From Massospora cicadina (lineage: Eukaryota > Entomophthoromycota > Entomophthoromycetes > Entomophthorales > Entomophthoraceae), in assembly GCA_022478985.1 (NCBI GenBank), contig JAKSZP010008050.1, positions 95,275 to 159,274 of the forward strand: a DNA stretch of 64,000 nucleotides, in the 5' to 3' direction. The notes beneath the pieces are model-generated. The model saw nothing but the letters and a program-made list of their open reading frames with translations, searched no databases and was not told where the DNA came from. Numbering within the stretch: position 1 is the stretch's first letter; each line of letters opens with the position of its first letter. Positions 41,347-52,760 of the stretch are shown piece by piece. The translations under genes and the position numbers were made by a program.

Positions 41347-41906
41347 TGTTGCAATTTTGGATGGAATTGCTAGGATCTGTCAGGCTATTTGCACAGGTTG
41401 AGCCCTCTGGTTGACGGACGGATGATGTGGAGATTGTCAGTCCTTCAGATGCACTTGAAAATATATCAAAAATAGGAGCAATTGCCTCAACTGGTTCTTT
41501 TATTTATTATTTTTTATAAATACAGCGTCTTTGCTGTTTTGTCTTATTTGCACTAAAAAGCCTACCTCTCTTAATCGCCCATTTCGCTTATATACATCAG
41601 CTTCAGGTGATACTATTTCTCATTGCATGGGTTATTCTATTCTGCTGATTTTCCTCAAATTTGGCTCATTATTCTTAATCTGCTGTCGCCCTATTTGTAG
41701 GTGATTAGCTTCTCATTCGTTGAATATCAACATCACCTTATCGCCTTATATAGAGGCGGTCCAATAAACTCATATATACAATAAGACCCGTTATATCCCA
41801 ATATCGCCTCATCTCAAGGCACTCAAATATTCGTAACTGATACTATGTTATTGGATTCTGCCAGGGTGTCCCAAGATTATTGTCCAGTCATATCAAAATC
41901 ACGACA
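41347..41906 (-). repeat. A3 5' LTR
   Basis: It matches 35348-35905 throughout, with many single differences, mostly transitions. It ends ACGACA next to the ACAAT duplication. Confidence 0.9.
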
Positions 41907-42008
41907 ACAATTCTCTTTCACAAAGAATTAATTCTCAGTATCAGTTATCAGCTATATTGCTAATGCTTAGAATACCTGCTAGTATTGGAGTTTTCCCTAC
42001 TTGAACTC

Positions 42009-42657
42009 TATTGGGATTCAGGATGTTGGCATGCTCGCTGGTGCATTTTTGCACCCAAATTACAACAATAATTTTGCAGGAGAAAGTTTATTTTCAACTT
42101 CTGGAATATAGTTTTTGTGGGGATTTATAAAAAACTTATAGTAAAAATAAATAAACAGTAATAATAGTAAAAAGAGGGATCTTTATGTTTTTATTATGTT
42201 AACCAGGGGGGTAAAAAGTGAACCCCATTAATCTCTCGCCGCTTAGTATTTAAAGCAGATTTGAGGCTTAAAGTGAGGGGGCCATTAAATTCATTATAGG
42301 CATGGGTAGTTCTTTTAGAAAATATTCACTTTTAACCTATTGGATCTTCTTGAGATTTGCCTTGCTTCAATGCGAGGGCAGATAGTGGGTCAATAGTGGG
42401 CTTTACAAACCCTTAGGGAAAAGATCTAATATTTTAACTAACTGGATGGCGGAACTCATAATGGCTTCCCTGATTTCGCTGCAGGATTGACACAACCTGA
42501 CTACCAAAATTAAGCCTTTTGGCTGAAGAGATTAATTAATAGTATTACCCCAATTTGCGGATTTCCACCAAGAATTAACAGTATTTTTTGGACTATGTTA
42601 TTTAAATTAAAAACCAAAAACTCTTATTACAGTATCAGACTTGTATATTATCAAACA
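42009..42657 (-). repeat. D 3' LTR
   Basis: It pairs with 47650-48290; both share AACCAGGGGGGTAAAA, TTCATTATAGGCATGGGTAG and CGAGGGCAGATAGT. The polypurine-type GAAGAGGGTAA (minus strand) abuts its 42657 end. Confidence 0.88.
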
Positions 42658-42699
42658 TTACCCTCTTCAAGAGTGTTAGGGGGAGAATAAGGCCGCAAG

Positions 42700-43620
42700 A
42701 ACTGGTCATGGATTCAGTTAACAGTAACACCGGTAGCAAGGGATTTGATGGAGTACTCACCCACAACTTTTGATTTGACTATAAAAGGTCCCTCCAATGT
42801 AGACCAGAGCTTCTCACTTCTAGGGGTGATACAATTTGTGGTAGTACAGCACCAAGTCAGATACTTGGAAGGAAGGAAGAGGGCTGGAACTCTTTAGCGG
42901 CTTGACTGACTTTTTGTGACAGTTTTTTCCAAATTAGTCATAGCCTCTGATTGTAACTGAATGATGTGCTGGGACAACTTTATTCATGGCTTACTCAGGG
43001 TCAGTCCTATCAGTAAAAAAATATTTGGCTAATAATGCTGGCACAACAGTTTCCCGTCCATACAGCACAAGGAAAGGAGACATCTTGAGAATTCAGTGGT
43101 AACTGTTATGGTAGGTCATGAGGGCACTGGGAAGATATAGACTTCAGTGAAGAGGGCCGGAAGTAGCCATCATTCTTAAGACAGAGATCAATTTTACAAT
43201 AGTTTTTTAAAAAGTACCATTGTATAAAGGGCTGTAAGGGGCCAAGAGTAGTTGCTGGGTTCCCATAGAGGTAGTTTGAATTTTGACCTCTCTGGAGGTG
43301 AAGTTTTTCCCATCATCACAAAGAAGAACCTGAGGGCAACCACGGCGAGTGAAGATACACTGGTGGAGGAAAGTGACATTGGCTTTGGCCATCTGAGCTG
43401 GAAGAGACACAGCCTCGACCCATTTGGTAAAGTGGTCAATCCCTACCAATATATATCAATTTCCATCCGTATTTTGGGGTAGAGGGCTAAACACATCTAG
43501 GCTTATTGTGTGTAAGGACTGTTGAGGAGTTGTAAGATGATATTGATACCTTACTTTGAAGTTGGTTTTTTTTATGAGCAGACAAGAATCCAGTACTACG
43601 ATGTTGGTCTTTATAACTCC
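42700..43620 (-). pseudogene. D integrase
   Basis: The frame 43449-43207 reads VGIDHFTKWVEAVSLPAQMA and VLLCDDGKNFTSREV, giving both aspartates of the core; APYSPLYNGTF follows, and the glutamate region is out of frame. At 42800-42700 the C-terminal domain reads LEGPFIVKSKVVGEYSIKS. Confidence 0.85.
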
Positions 43621-43899
43621 CTCCCAGTGATATCATTCTTTCACCCACTAAAAGTTTTTCTGCACTCCGCTATTCCCTAGGCTGGCATGAGACTCCATAA
43701 TGACAGGTACTCGCTCAGATGGTTGGAAAGGAAATTCAGTCCAACCCAGCTTTTTGTATAGCTTCCATTATCCATTTTGATCTTGTGGGATTATCAAGCT
43801 AGCATCTTATGAATGGGTTCATCCTCATCCGCCCAAGCGTTTGGGGTTATTAGGAGGTCATGTAGCCTCTCAGCTTCACTATTGTCTAGGTTAAGGACT

Positions 43900-44480
43900 G
43901 GAAGCCTGGTCAACCCATCGACATTCATGTGTCACATCTAAGCTCAGTGCTCAATGGTCATATCATAGTGCTGGAGCTTCAAAGCCCAGTGTGCCAACCG
44001 CCCACTGGGATCTTTCATATTTTGTAATCACTTCAAGGAGGCATGGTAAGTAGCCACTTTAAATGAGGTTCCATATAAGAAAGGGCAGTAATATGTAACA
44101 GTGAGCAAGATGGCAAGGGACTCCTTCTCAGTGACGCTATAGCTGCGTTCCGCCTTAGAAAGCATCTTTCTGGAGTATGAAACGGGATGATCAGCCCTAT
44201 GCTCATCCAATTGAGCTAAGATAGTTCCAACAGCATAGTCGGAGGCTAGTTAAACAGCATAAAGGGTTTACCATGGTCAGAGTAGCATAGTATTAGCCGT
44301 CGCTGCAGCAACTTTTTAGCGCTTTAAATGCAGCATTTTGTTCCGCTCCCCAATGGAAAGGAGTGTTATTAGCTAAGAGGCGTTCAAGGGGCTCACTGAG
44401 TTGGGCGAAAAGGGGATGAATTGATGGTGTTATTCCAATATGCCCAAGAACACCTGGATATCACAGAGGGTTTTGGGCGT
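43900..44480 (-). pseudogene. D RNase H
   Basis: The frame 44210-44028 reads HPVSYSRKMLSKAERSYSVT and EKESLAILLTV, the stretch with the catalytic glutamate. The first aspartate motif, upstream near 44250, is broken. Confidence 0.8.
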
Positions 44481-45340
44481 AGCATCTTAAATATCGCCTC
44501 AACCTTATCATGGATAGGCTGAATCCCATCTGGAGAGATGTCGTGGCCCAGGAAATCTAACTTCTTCTGAGAGAAAGTACATTTGGAGAACTTCAGTTTG
44601 ATGTGAGAGGCCAGCAGGCGTTGGAAAACTTCCTTTATATGTGTGAGTGCTCATTGAAAGTTTTAGAGGATGGTGATATTATCAAGATAGACAATGACAC
44701 AACTCAGCTTAATATACTGCAGTATGTGCTCCATGGCTCACTGAACATTGTCAGGCGCATTGCACAACCCCCAGAGTAGCCAAGTGTGTTGAAGGAAGCC
44801 CTCGCTGCAGATAAAGGCACAATTCTTCTGGTCTTGTGGAGAAAGGTCCATCTGCCAGTAACCTCTAGACAAGTCCATAGCGGAAAGCACCTTGGATCCA
44901 GATTTTGGGCCAAAGCTTCATCAATTTGGGAGATAAGGTAACAATCTTTTTTGGTGAGCTTATTTGGTTTGCGGTAGTCAATAATCACCCAATGACAGCC
45001 ATTCTTTTTATGAGAAATAGAGAAGATGACCAAGGGCTTTATGAAGGCACCAACAGCCCCGCATCCAGTAGCTGATTAAGCTCCGTCCTCATTTGGAGCT
45101 CCTCAACCTTTAATTTCCAATAGGGCTTGGATAAAATAAGCCATGCATCACAAACATCAATGGTGTGGCTCAAGTCCTTCATATGCCCATAGTCAGTATA
45201 GGATTTGGAGAAGATGTCACTATAGGACTCTATGAGAAAGTGAACTTTTTTGAGCTCTGCTGGGGTTAGATCATTAGAAATTTGAACTTTGGGCAAAGTG
45301 CATATCAATTGGTCAATTGGTAGTCCCAGATCTAACATAA
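44480..45340 (-). pseudogene. D reverse transcriptase
   Basis: Frames 45338-45039 and 45033-44704 cover the linker and fingers (ELNQLLDAGLLVPS, NGCHWVIIDYRKPNKLTKKD). The palm has YLDN at 44689-44678 in place of YLDD. The middle is frameshifted. Confidence 0.85.
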
Positions 45341-46110
45341 ACCAATATAATGGACTTGTTGGATGTTCTCAACTTGGTTTCATCAGGGGCTTTTCTAATC
45401 ACCTGATGCTTCTTCAAGACCATGTCCTTGTTAGTAAGATTTATTAGTAGAATATTGATGGGTCGCTGGTAGGCAGGGTCTAGGATACCTGGCAACACAC
45501 ATGATTTTATAGGGTTTATATCATCAATTCTTATTAAGTGCAGAATGCAGTTGAGGGGATTTGCATAGTAATTTTGGTGTCTATCACCTTTTATTCACCC
45601 GCCTTGACTACTATCTGATCTGAAGAATATAATGGAAGGCCCTCTGAAGCATCCATGGAGTCATGCAACCTTTTTGTGTTTCTTCCCGAAGTGGTATAAA
45701 GTAAGGAGAGAGCGGAGGAAGGGTACTTAACTACACTTGTGTATTCTTTCTTCTTAAAGCTCATCTGTAAAGACTAGGGGAACTTCATAATTTAGAAGGG
45801 AGAGAAACCCATGTTTCATGTTGATAATTCCGTCATAAAAACCATGAATTGAGTGCCAATGAGCAAGTTGTATGCATTATTGTCTAATGCCAAAATTGGG
45901 GTGTACAGGAGGAGCCTTCCAACATGTACGGGTTGATAATAGAAGGCTCTAATAGCTCTTGTGTTTTTGGGCCCCGCAGTTCCAAACTCTTGCATATAGT
46001 CCAGGTCAGGCGCCAACTTTATTTTTATGTATGAACTTTGAAGAAACCACATTGACGGAATCACCCATATCAAGGGATGGCTAGAACTTGCACCTTATTA
46101 ATGCAACCTC
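45341..46110 (-). pseudogene. D aspartic protease and linker
   Basis: Near 46070 the active site reads DMGDSVNVVSSKFI, so the triad has become D-M-G (ACG to ATG would explain it). The frame 46073-45816 continues to ILALDNNAYNLLIGTQFMV. Linker sequence with LLINLTNKDMVLKKHQVI follows at 45498-45313. Confidence 0.8.
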
Positions 46111-46299
46111 TACCTTGGTTATAGTGCTACCAAAAGTAGGAGGGAAAGTGAGAACCTCTTAAAACGGAGAGAGGAAACAAGGCGTTGAGCGATTGCAGGG
46201 TATTTATATTTATTAGACTAAAGAGTATTGAATCTGCTGGGTTGATCGGATTACTGTGCCAGTAAGTTGGTCAGCATCACTGGCAGTATTGATCACCTT

Positions 46300-47560
46300 T
46301 GAACACATCAACACCTGTGGAGATAGGTTTAATGGGGTGTCATGGCCATATCTATTATTTCAGGCCTAAATCTGTCCAGTATCTGCACTTCCATTGGGGC
46401 TCCTAGGACATATTAGTCCTCTCTTCACCACCCCCTTCAGAATTGTCATCAAGGGGTTGTTGATGCACACCAAAGAGTTGCTATGAGGGGTCAAGGAACA
46501 AGCTTGTTCTCACAGGGGAGGGCCTTTTGGCGCTCATCTACCCTTTTGGCTTTTGGAAAAAGCATTGTAGCTGCACCAACTTTTGGGGCCACTTGATGAG
46601 AAGAATTCTTCAAGTGCGTGTTCAGAGTGGAACCGTGGTTGTTATAGAGGATGGCTTTGAGGTACATGAGTGTGATGCCATAATGAGGGGCCCTTAGGAG
46701 AGAGCGTGGGGGCGGTGAGAACTCAACTGATTCCAAAGGGCTGACGGGGGTGCAGCTGAGGAAGAGAGCCCGACTTTGTTGCCCCTAATTCCTCTGGTCA
46801 ACCTATAATGGAGGAGGGCAGATGAGTTTGGGACGTCTCACCCAAACTTTCTTGGGAAGGGTAGTCAGCACTGGAGGGGTTAGTAAGGTTGGCGTGGACT
46901 CCTTCTGCAAGGATACGTGGGGAAATCCTCAATGGCTAAGGCTTGCGGTTTTAACCCCAATCTTGGGGGCTCAACTTCATTAATATTTGCAACCTCCAAT
47001 AAAGCCTCCTTTACATTATGTATGCTCTGTATATGCCTTTTAATTGAGTTGATATGCCTTACTAGCAAAGGTTGAGAAGTCAATCCACACAGTATGGCAG
47101 CAATGGCGTCATCAAGAGTAAAGTTTTTGCGAGTAGTAGGGGATGGGCTTCATTGTAGAACCATTCAACAAATTAAGCAACTGATTCTCCCTACTTCAGG
47201 ATAAGGCGCATAAAGGCCTGTTTTCTTCTCTTTAAAATTTGTGTGAAGCTGAATTAATTCATAAGCATATCTTTAACCTCTGCCCAGGTATTAAGGGCGT
47301 CCTTGTATGGAACCACTATCTCTTGGGCCATTTTACTTAACCAGGGAAGAATATGCTTGGTTTTGTGATGGACAGTCATGTCTTCCATGACCAAATCATT
47401 AATGAAGATGATTGATGCAATGCTACCATCATCTGGGGAAAACTTATCGCAGAAGGGGGTCTTTGAGATGCCTGAGGTAAAGTGCTGTTCAACTGTTTTA
47501 AGTCGTGACATAGCACTGAATGACTGCTGTTACAAAGCAGATATCCTTAGTTCCATGGCA
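46300..47560 (-). pseudogene. D gag
   Basis: Frames 47511-47254 (IIFINDLVMEDMTVHHKTKH) and 47083-46880 look like capsid regions by position and composition. No CCHC knuckle is readable. Stops are frequent. Confidence 0.6.
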
Positions 47561-47630
47561 CCGAAGAGGCTAGAAGGGTTTATCCCCAGCAGCCTCCATT
47601 TTTCTATAGAAAATTTACGATGTATAGGCC

Positions 47631-47647
47631 CCCTGTAGTGAGCACTA
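47631..47647 (-). promoter_or_regulatory. D primer-binding site
   Basis: On the minus strand TAGTGCTCACTACAGGG, two bases after the LTR: one G to A change from the site of A2 and A3. Confidence 0.8.
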
Positions 47648-47649
47648 CT

Positions 47650-48290
47650 TGTTGGGATTCAGGCTTTTTAAAGCTCACTGATGAATTTTTGCACCTGATT
47701 TACAACAATATTTCACAAGTGAAAGATTATTCTCAGTTGCTGGAATAGATTTTTGAGGGGATTTGTAAACTACTTATATAAAATAAATAACTAAAACAAT
47801 AATAAAGTGGGGTTTTAAGAATTTTATTATTTTAACCAGGGGGGTAAAAGGTGTTCCCCATTAGTCTCTTTTCACTTAGTATAAAAAGCAGATTTTAGTC
47901 TCAAAGTGAGGGGGCCAAGAAATTCATTATAGGCATGGGTAGTTCTTTTTAGGAAATACTCACTTTCAACCTATTAGATCTTCTTGAAATTTTCCTTGCT
48001 TAATGCGAGGGCAGATAGTTGGTTAATAGTGGGCAAGACAAACCCTTCAGATAAAAATTTTATAATTTTAAACATGAATGGCAGAACTCATAATGGCTTC
48101 CACGATTTCGCTGCATGATTGACACAACCTGACTACCAACAATCAAGCCTTTTGGATGTGGAGAGTATTAATAGTATTACCCCAATTTTCAAGGTTCCAC
48201 CAAGTATCAAACTGGGTTTTTTAACTGACACTATCTAAATTAAAACCTGAAACACTCTTATTACAGTATCAGACTTGTAATTGTCCGATA
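47650..48290 (-). repeat. D 5' LTR
   Basis: It begins TGTTGGGATTC on the plus strand and matches 42009-42657 in order, with many transitions and small gaps. Confidence 0.88.
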
Positions 48291-48295
48291 AACTC

Positions 48296-49741
48296 TACCA
48301 AACTTTGTGAATGTCTGTATTGGTGATATTCAAGTTGGTGATGTGGGTAGTAACTCATCCTGAGTGGCAGTGCAGTCATATTATATCAGAAAGCTCCATG
48401 ACATAATGGAGTGACCTTTAATCTTAGCCTTCTCCACCCTTATTTTTAAATTGAGTGACGCATTAATTGTATTTTATGAGCAGAGAAGTAAAATTTTGGT
48501 TAAACTAGCTTCTTATATGTGGTAATAACTTTCTCAACAGAGCTTCTATGTCAAAGTTAAATATTACCTTCTGACCCATGTAACCTTGATTCATACCCAG
48601 TTTCAAGTGAAAATGTGTTCAGCTCCTCTTTCTCCTTATAGGGCTTCCGTTTTTGTAGCTCAATGTTTCTGTGCTCAAGAAGCTTGACAATCTATATTTG
48701 AAGCAGTCTAAGACTTACACCAAGTATTTAATTTACTTTTGATGATGCCAAGTTACGCCTAGGTCTCATCAGCTAGAGTATCCGTCCTATGGTAAGACTG
48801 GCGAAAGGACTTATTAATGTCAAGTACCAAAAGAGATATAGATAAAATGGCGTAACCTTATTTCTAAAATAGAATATGAGGTTTTTATGTTAATTACACA
48901 CATATAAATTTATAAAAGGAAACGGTTCAATGAAATTAATAGAGGAGGAGATCTGGTGGGAGGCTCTTGTTCAGGAGATGCATTCTAGATTTAAAGATGC
49001 CTATGTAGAATATTTTTAATAGGTAGTAAAGATTTTAAATGATTCATTAGGGTGATACTTGGTATCACTTAGACCAATTGTTGGACAGAGACTTAATTCT
49101 TACCCTTTTGCAGATACATATTAATATACTGCCTCAAATTTTATTTGATGAAGTGTTCACCTAACATTGTAATACTTTTCTTTGGATAGTCAGGATTTCA
49201 TTTGGGGACTTCTGGTCTCAAGTCAGTCTGAAAGAGATTTCCTATTGTTAAGTTGAGCCTTACTAACTGTTAATTTTTAATATAGTTTATTAAAATAATT
49301 TTTAACCACCTTTTCATCTATAGGTGATGATTCTCTTGTGGTATATAAATAAATGATATTCTTTCCATCATGTCTGATATTCTGATTTCTGACATCACCC
49401 TCTTTAATAATATTAGCAATGGAGTATTGAAGTAAGAATTGGATATTTACATGATTGATAGTTACTCCATTTATACAGACTTGATTGCGTATTCATCTCT
49501 GCGTTTGTAGTTATAGTGTATGCACATCCCAGATAAAATCTGATTCTCCCCTCAGGGCGCTATACATTTGTGATAGTAAAAAACTGTTGGGATTTTTTCC
49601 CATAATACCCAGCTTCATAGATTATATTTAATCTGTTTGTCCACTTGGAGATTCATCCTGCTAATGGACGTTGGAGATATTACATATATGAAAACTATTT
49701 TGGAGAGATTATCTCAGCATATTACTGATCTTCCAGATTAT
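48296..49741. other. AT-rich stretch between D and T2
   Basis: No gene or repeat is recognised. With A3 and D removed, this sequence joins to 41912-42003 and to the region left of 35343, so it is the older ground into which both inserted. The right part may already be T2 LTR too diverged to match T1. Confidence 0.4.
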
Positions 49742-49838
49742 AATCTACTGGATTATGAGTGTTTCATCAGGGATGATCCACAACAATAAACAAGTGATAA
49801 GGGTGTCAATTTCATTATTGATAACTTAATTGACTTGT

Positions 49839-50504
49839 TGCTATGGAGGTGTTTTTTATCAATCCTCTCAATTTACACTCTCACTGTTTCCACACTAAAC
49901 CCAGGTTTGCTATTTTTAAAATTTAAATAAAATGGCAGTTGAGGCTGCAGCTGCTCCTACCAACACCCTACTCTGCCAGCAACTTCAAGGGGTGATGGAA
50001 GCCCTCGTGGAGGGTATTCCTATCCCAAACTTCCCCCATGATTTTGATGAAGATGCAAAATGCGAAATTGAGGAGCTTGCTTTTGGTGTGAGCTGCGCTT
50101 GCATCACCACTGCAAAAAATTCTCATTTTGACCCCAATTATCCCCAAACCTGTCTTCGTATCATGTCATTCACTTTTCTGAGCATCAACTTGTCAATACA
50201 TTGAGGCGATGGACACTGCCGGCCTCATAAACAAAGAAAACCCACAACTATACTTCCTTAAGCCACATTTCACTGGTGCTCCTAACCCAATGTTGTCCGC
50301 TATGGTCCACCAGTTAAAGCGGGCTCCATATAAAAGTTTCTCCAAAGCTTCCTCACCATATGTTATGGCTTCCTAGGCTGATAACTTAGGGGCTATAGTA
50401 GGAATCTTTTATTTATGATAATCCCTTATTTTGGCTTATTTGCAAATAAAAGTGCGTGACGGCTCCCCTTTTAGGTTGGGCACCATTTAGTGATAAAAAT
50501 AATA
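49839..50504 (+). mobile_element. 666-bp insertion with ORF and ACCATTTAGTGATAAAAA tail
   Basis: A perfect 12-bp direct repeat TAATTGACTTGT (49827-49838, 50505-50516) flanks the insert, and the T1 LTR lacks it. The 3' end, GGTTGGGCACCATTTAGTG then ATAAAAATAATA, matches the tail of the micro-insertions (GGTTGGGACCATCTAGTACT) at most positions. The A-rich end, long duplication and absence of terminal repeats point to target-primed retrotransposition. It is the longest member of this family in the window. Confidence 0.8.
49932..50386 (+). pseudogene. Unknown reading frame in the 666-bp insertion
   Basis: An ATG opens 90 codons (MAVEAAAAPTNTLLCQQLQG, then EALVEGIPIPNFPHDFDEDA) to 50204. A second frame from about 50186 continues plausibly (AMDTAGLINKENPQLYFLKP, then MLSAMVHQLKRAPYKSFSKA) to 50376, so one frameshift may have split a protein of about 150 residues. 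The family is not recognised. A first open reading frame of a LINE, a gag-like protein or a copied host mRNA are all possible. Confidence 0.45.
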
Positions 50505-50627
50505 TAATTGACTTGTAGGAGTCAATAAGATTTAGTGGCCAATTGATTAAAAGGATTATGAGTTGGCTGATAAGTAATGCCGTCTGTGATAGATCAACCT
50601 TTGAGTTACCCTTTTCTAGATTGCAAT

Positions 50628-50664
50628 CTGCTGTTAATGGGTAAAATTCCCATTACCTAAGCAG
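50628..50664 (+). other. Conserved hairpin in T2 LTR
   Basis: Same as 4153-4188: CTGCT and AATGGG pair with CCCATT and AGCAG. Confidence 0.6.
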
Positions 50665-51381
50665 GTTGTTACCAAATAAGGTTAATCTGATATGAGTTGA
50701 GCGAAAACTTGGGAATCGTTCTTCTTTTTAACTAAAAAGAGTTTGCAGTTGAGTAGAAGAGAGAACACAAATTTTGATGAGAAAATTATTGTTTTGTGTG
50801 ACCTTGGAGGAATTCATCAATGACGGCTGATGGTCCCAATTGGGGCGTCAAATGAAGAGTTGTGCGCTGTAATCCCTATAAATTCACCTTAGTTTTTGAA
50901 ATGAAGCAGATCAAATTAAATTCAGATATAATAATTATCAATTAAGTTTATAATTTAGGCTTTTTGCTCATGTGATAAAGTTGGAAGGACAAGAAGATCC
51001 TTTTTATATACTATTGTTTATTACCGCAGACTCTGCATGACGAGAAGGAAGAACCCCTGAGCCTTATCCTAGGTTAATTTTTACCAGATGAAATAAAGAA
51101 TTTTCCTCAAAATTCCAGAAAAATTCAATATTATGATAAGCAGCAGTTTGGCGCTGGCACTAACAACTTAATTGGCTATCAGAAGCTCGACTAGAGTAGT
51201 AGTTTTTATAATACTACATCCCATTATAATCTATTATTATCAAAAAGATGACCAATTCACATACAAGGAACCTGTGCAGTTAGACAAGGGAGGCAAAGCG
51301 AGTATTTAGAAAGAGGAAAAATCCCGAACTTTATCAATTGGTGCTCAATTGAGTCACTACTGGCTCCAAAGTTTTAACAAT

Positions 51382-51397
51382 TGATGCTTACTACAGG
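51382..51397 (+). promoter_or_regulatory. T2 primer-binding site
   Basis: TGATGCTTACTACAGG lies two bases after the LTR, a close variant of the site in families A and D. Confidence 0.7.
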
Positions 51398-51429
51398 TGG
51401 TAGTTGAGTTTGGCTGAAATTACTAAGAA

Positions 51430-52760
51430 ACTTATATTAATCATGCCTTGTAAAAACAAACTACGCAAGCTTTGGATGGAGCTTGAAACTGATAACAAGA
51501 ATTCATTTAACTTGACATCACAGGCTGCCTTCACTGATTAGAAGAATTTGTGATGAGGGCCAAGGAAGAGGTTGAACAAATGGGAAAAATCAACGATGAC
51601 CTCTTTGTAAATGTCAACTCATTGAAGCGCAAGGAGAGTGAATTGATTAAAAAACTATCTTTTCAAGGAGTAAGAGAGAGGCAGACTAAAAATGAATACG
51701 CCAGCTTACTGAAGAGATAGCAAGACAATTGAAGCGTGTAGAAGGACTGGAGGACCATAAATGCAATCGTGCACAGATGGAGGCAGAAGAAGCTGACTTC
51801 AAAACGCCTGAAACACCAGTTAGGAAGATTACTCACCCAGAATTATGCCTGGGTTGTTTGGAGAAATTTTGAGATGAAACCCAAAGTTATTACATGGTCA
51901 ATAGAGTTATTAGACATAATCACCTGTTAGTGGAACCACAGATGAATTTTGAAGCTCACCAAAATTACCCGCTTTTCTTTGGGATAACGCCATACGTTTT
52001 TATGATTAATTGAGATGACGATATTCAGTTTTAGTAGCTGAAAAAGCAGTGACCGTCATGAACTGCCTAAACGCCAATTGTCAGAATCTAGGTGTTATCC
52101 CTGTTAAATGGGGACAATTGGTTTTATCAGGAGACCAAGGAAGCCATCATGCTAAAATTCTAGAAGTCCTACACGGATGTTTAACACCAAAAAGAAGTAA
52201 TTTAAAAGAGTTAAATTCCAAAAATGAGACCCAAGTGGCTTTCATGGACTGATTCTACCAGTAATCACTGATACTGGCTATTGCAAAAGTGCTAACAGAT
52301 TCTGACGCCCAAATCACAATTCAAATGGCATTATGACTTAATCATGATTTGCACAATACAATGGCTTCAGTGTTAGTAATGCAAATATCCACATCTCAAA
52401 CGGTGGATCATTTGAAAATATTAGGAGCCACTTTTAAAGCCCCAAACAGAGCATTCAAATTGATCCTGACTTGAGCCCAAAATACTGTTAAATTCGCCAA
52501 GAATAATAAGGAACAATCAAAATTGAGTCATTTTGGGGAACAAAAAAAAGTACAAAAACAAGCGGAAAAGATGCAAATCCACTGCCACCAGTGTGGTAAA
52601 CCTGGACAAATAGCTACTCAATGTTGGAGAAAGAAGCCTAAGGTCCAGGTCACATTAGTACAGGCAAAGGAGAAGGAAAGCAATCGTGAGTCAGGAAAAA
52701 TTCTTTTAGTCTAGAGTAAAACAATCTAGCACCACAGTTTAACCTGTTCCTCTCAATATT
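51430..52760 (+). pseudogene. T2 gag with altered zinc knuckle
   Basis: A lysine/glutamate-rich N-terminus (about 51440-51720) and a capsid-like block with MNCLNANCQNLGVIPVKWGQ (52058-52117) precede an open frame at 52523-52714. That frame carries CHQCGKPGQIATQC (52583-52624), a CCHC knuckle in which the histidine is glutamine (CAT or CAC to CAA or CAG needs one change). Stops interrupt the rest. Confidence 0.75.

Larger units (their letters stand above)
35348..41906 (-). mobile_element. LTR retrotransposon A3 (Ty3/gypsy)
   Basis: LTRs of 558 and 560 bp bound the element, and a perfect 5-bp duplication ACAAT lies at 35343-35347 and 41907-41911. Minus-strand order is LTR, PBS, gag with CCHC knuckle, protease, RT, RNase H, integrase, polypurine tract, LTR. 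It is the best reference for family A coding regions, although protease, RT and integrase each carry a lethal active-site change. Confidence 0.93.
42009..48290 (-). mobile_element. LTR retrotransposon D (Ty3/gypsy)
   Basis: LTRs of about 649 and 641 bp (42009-42657, 47650-48290) flank gag, protease, RT, RNase H and integrase on the minus strand. The 5-bp duplication AACTC is at 42004-42008 and 48291-48295. One LTR end reads TA instead of TG and the other TA instead of CA, both transitions. Confidence 0.88.
49742..51379 (+). repeat. T2 5' LTR, carrying an insertion
   Basis: It aligns with 3940-4929 when 49839-50504 is removed. The end is CA at 51378-51379. The LTR also has the conserved hairpin at 50628-50664. 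Confidence 0.65.
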
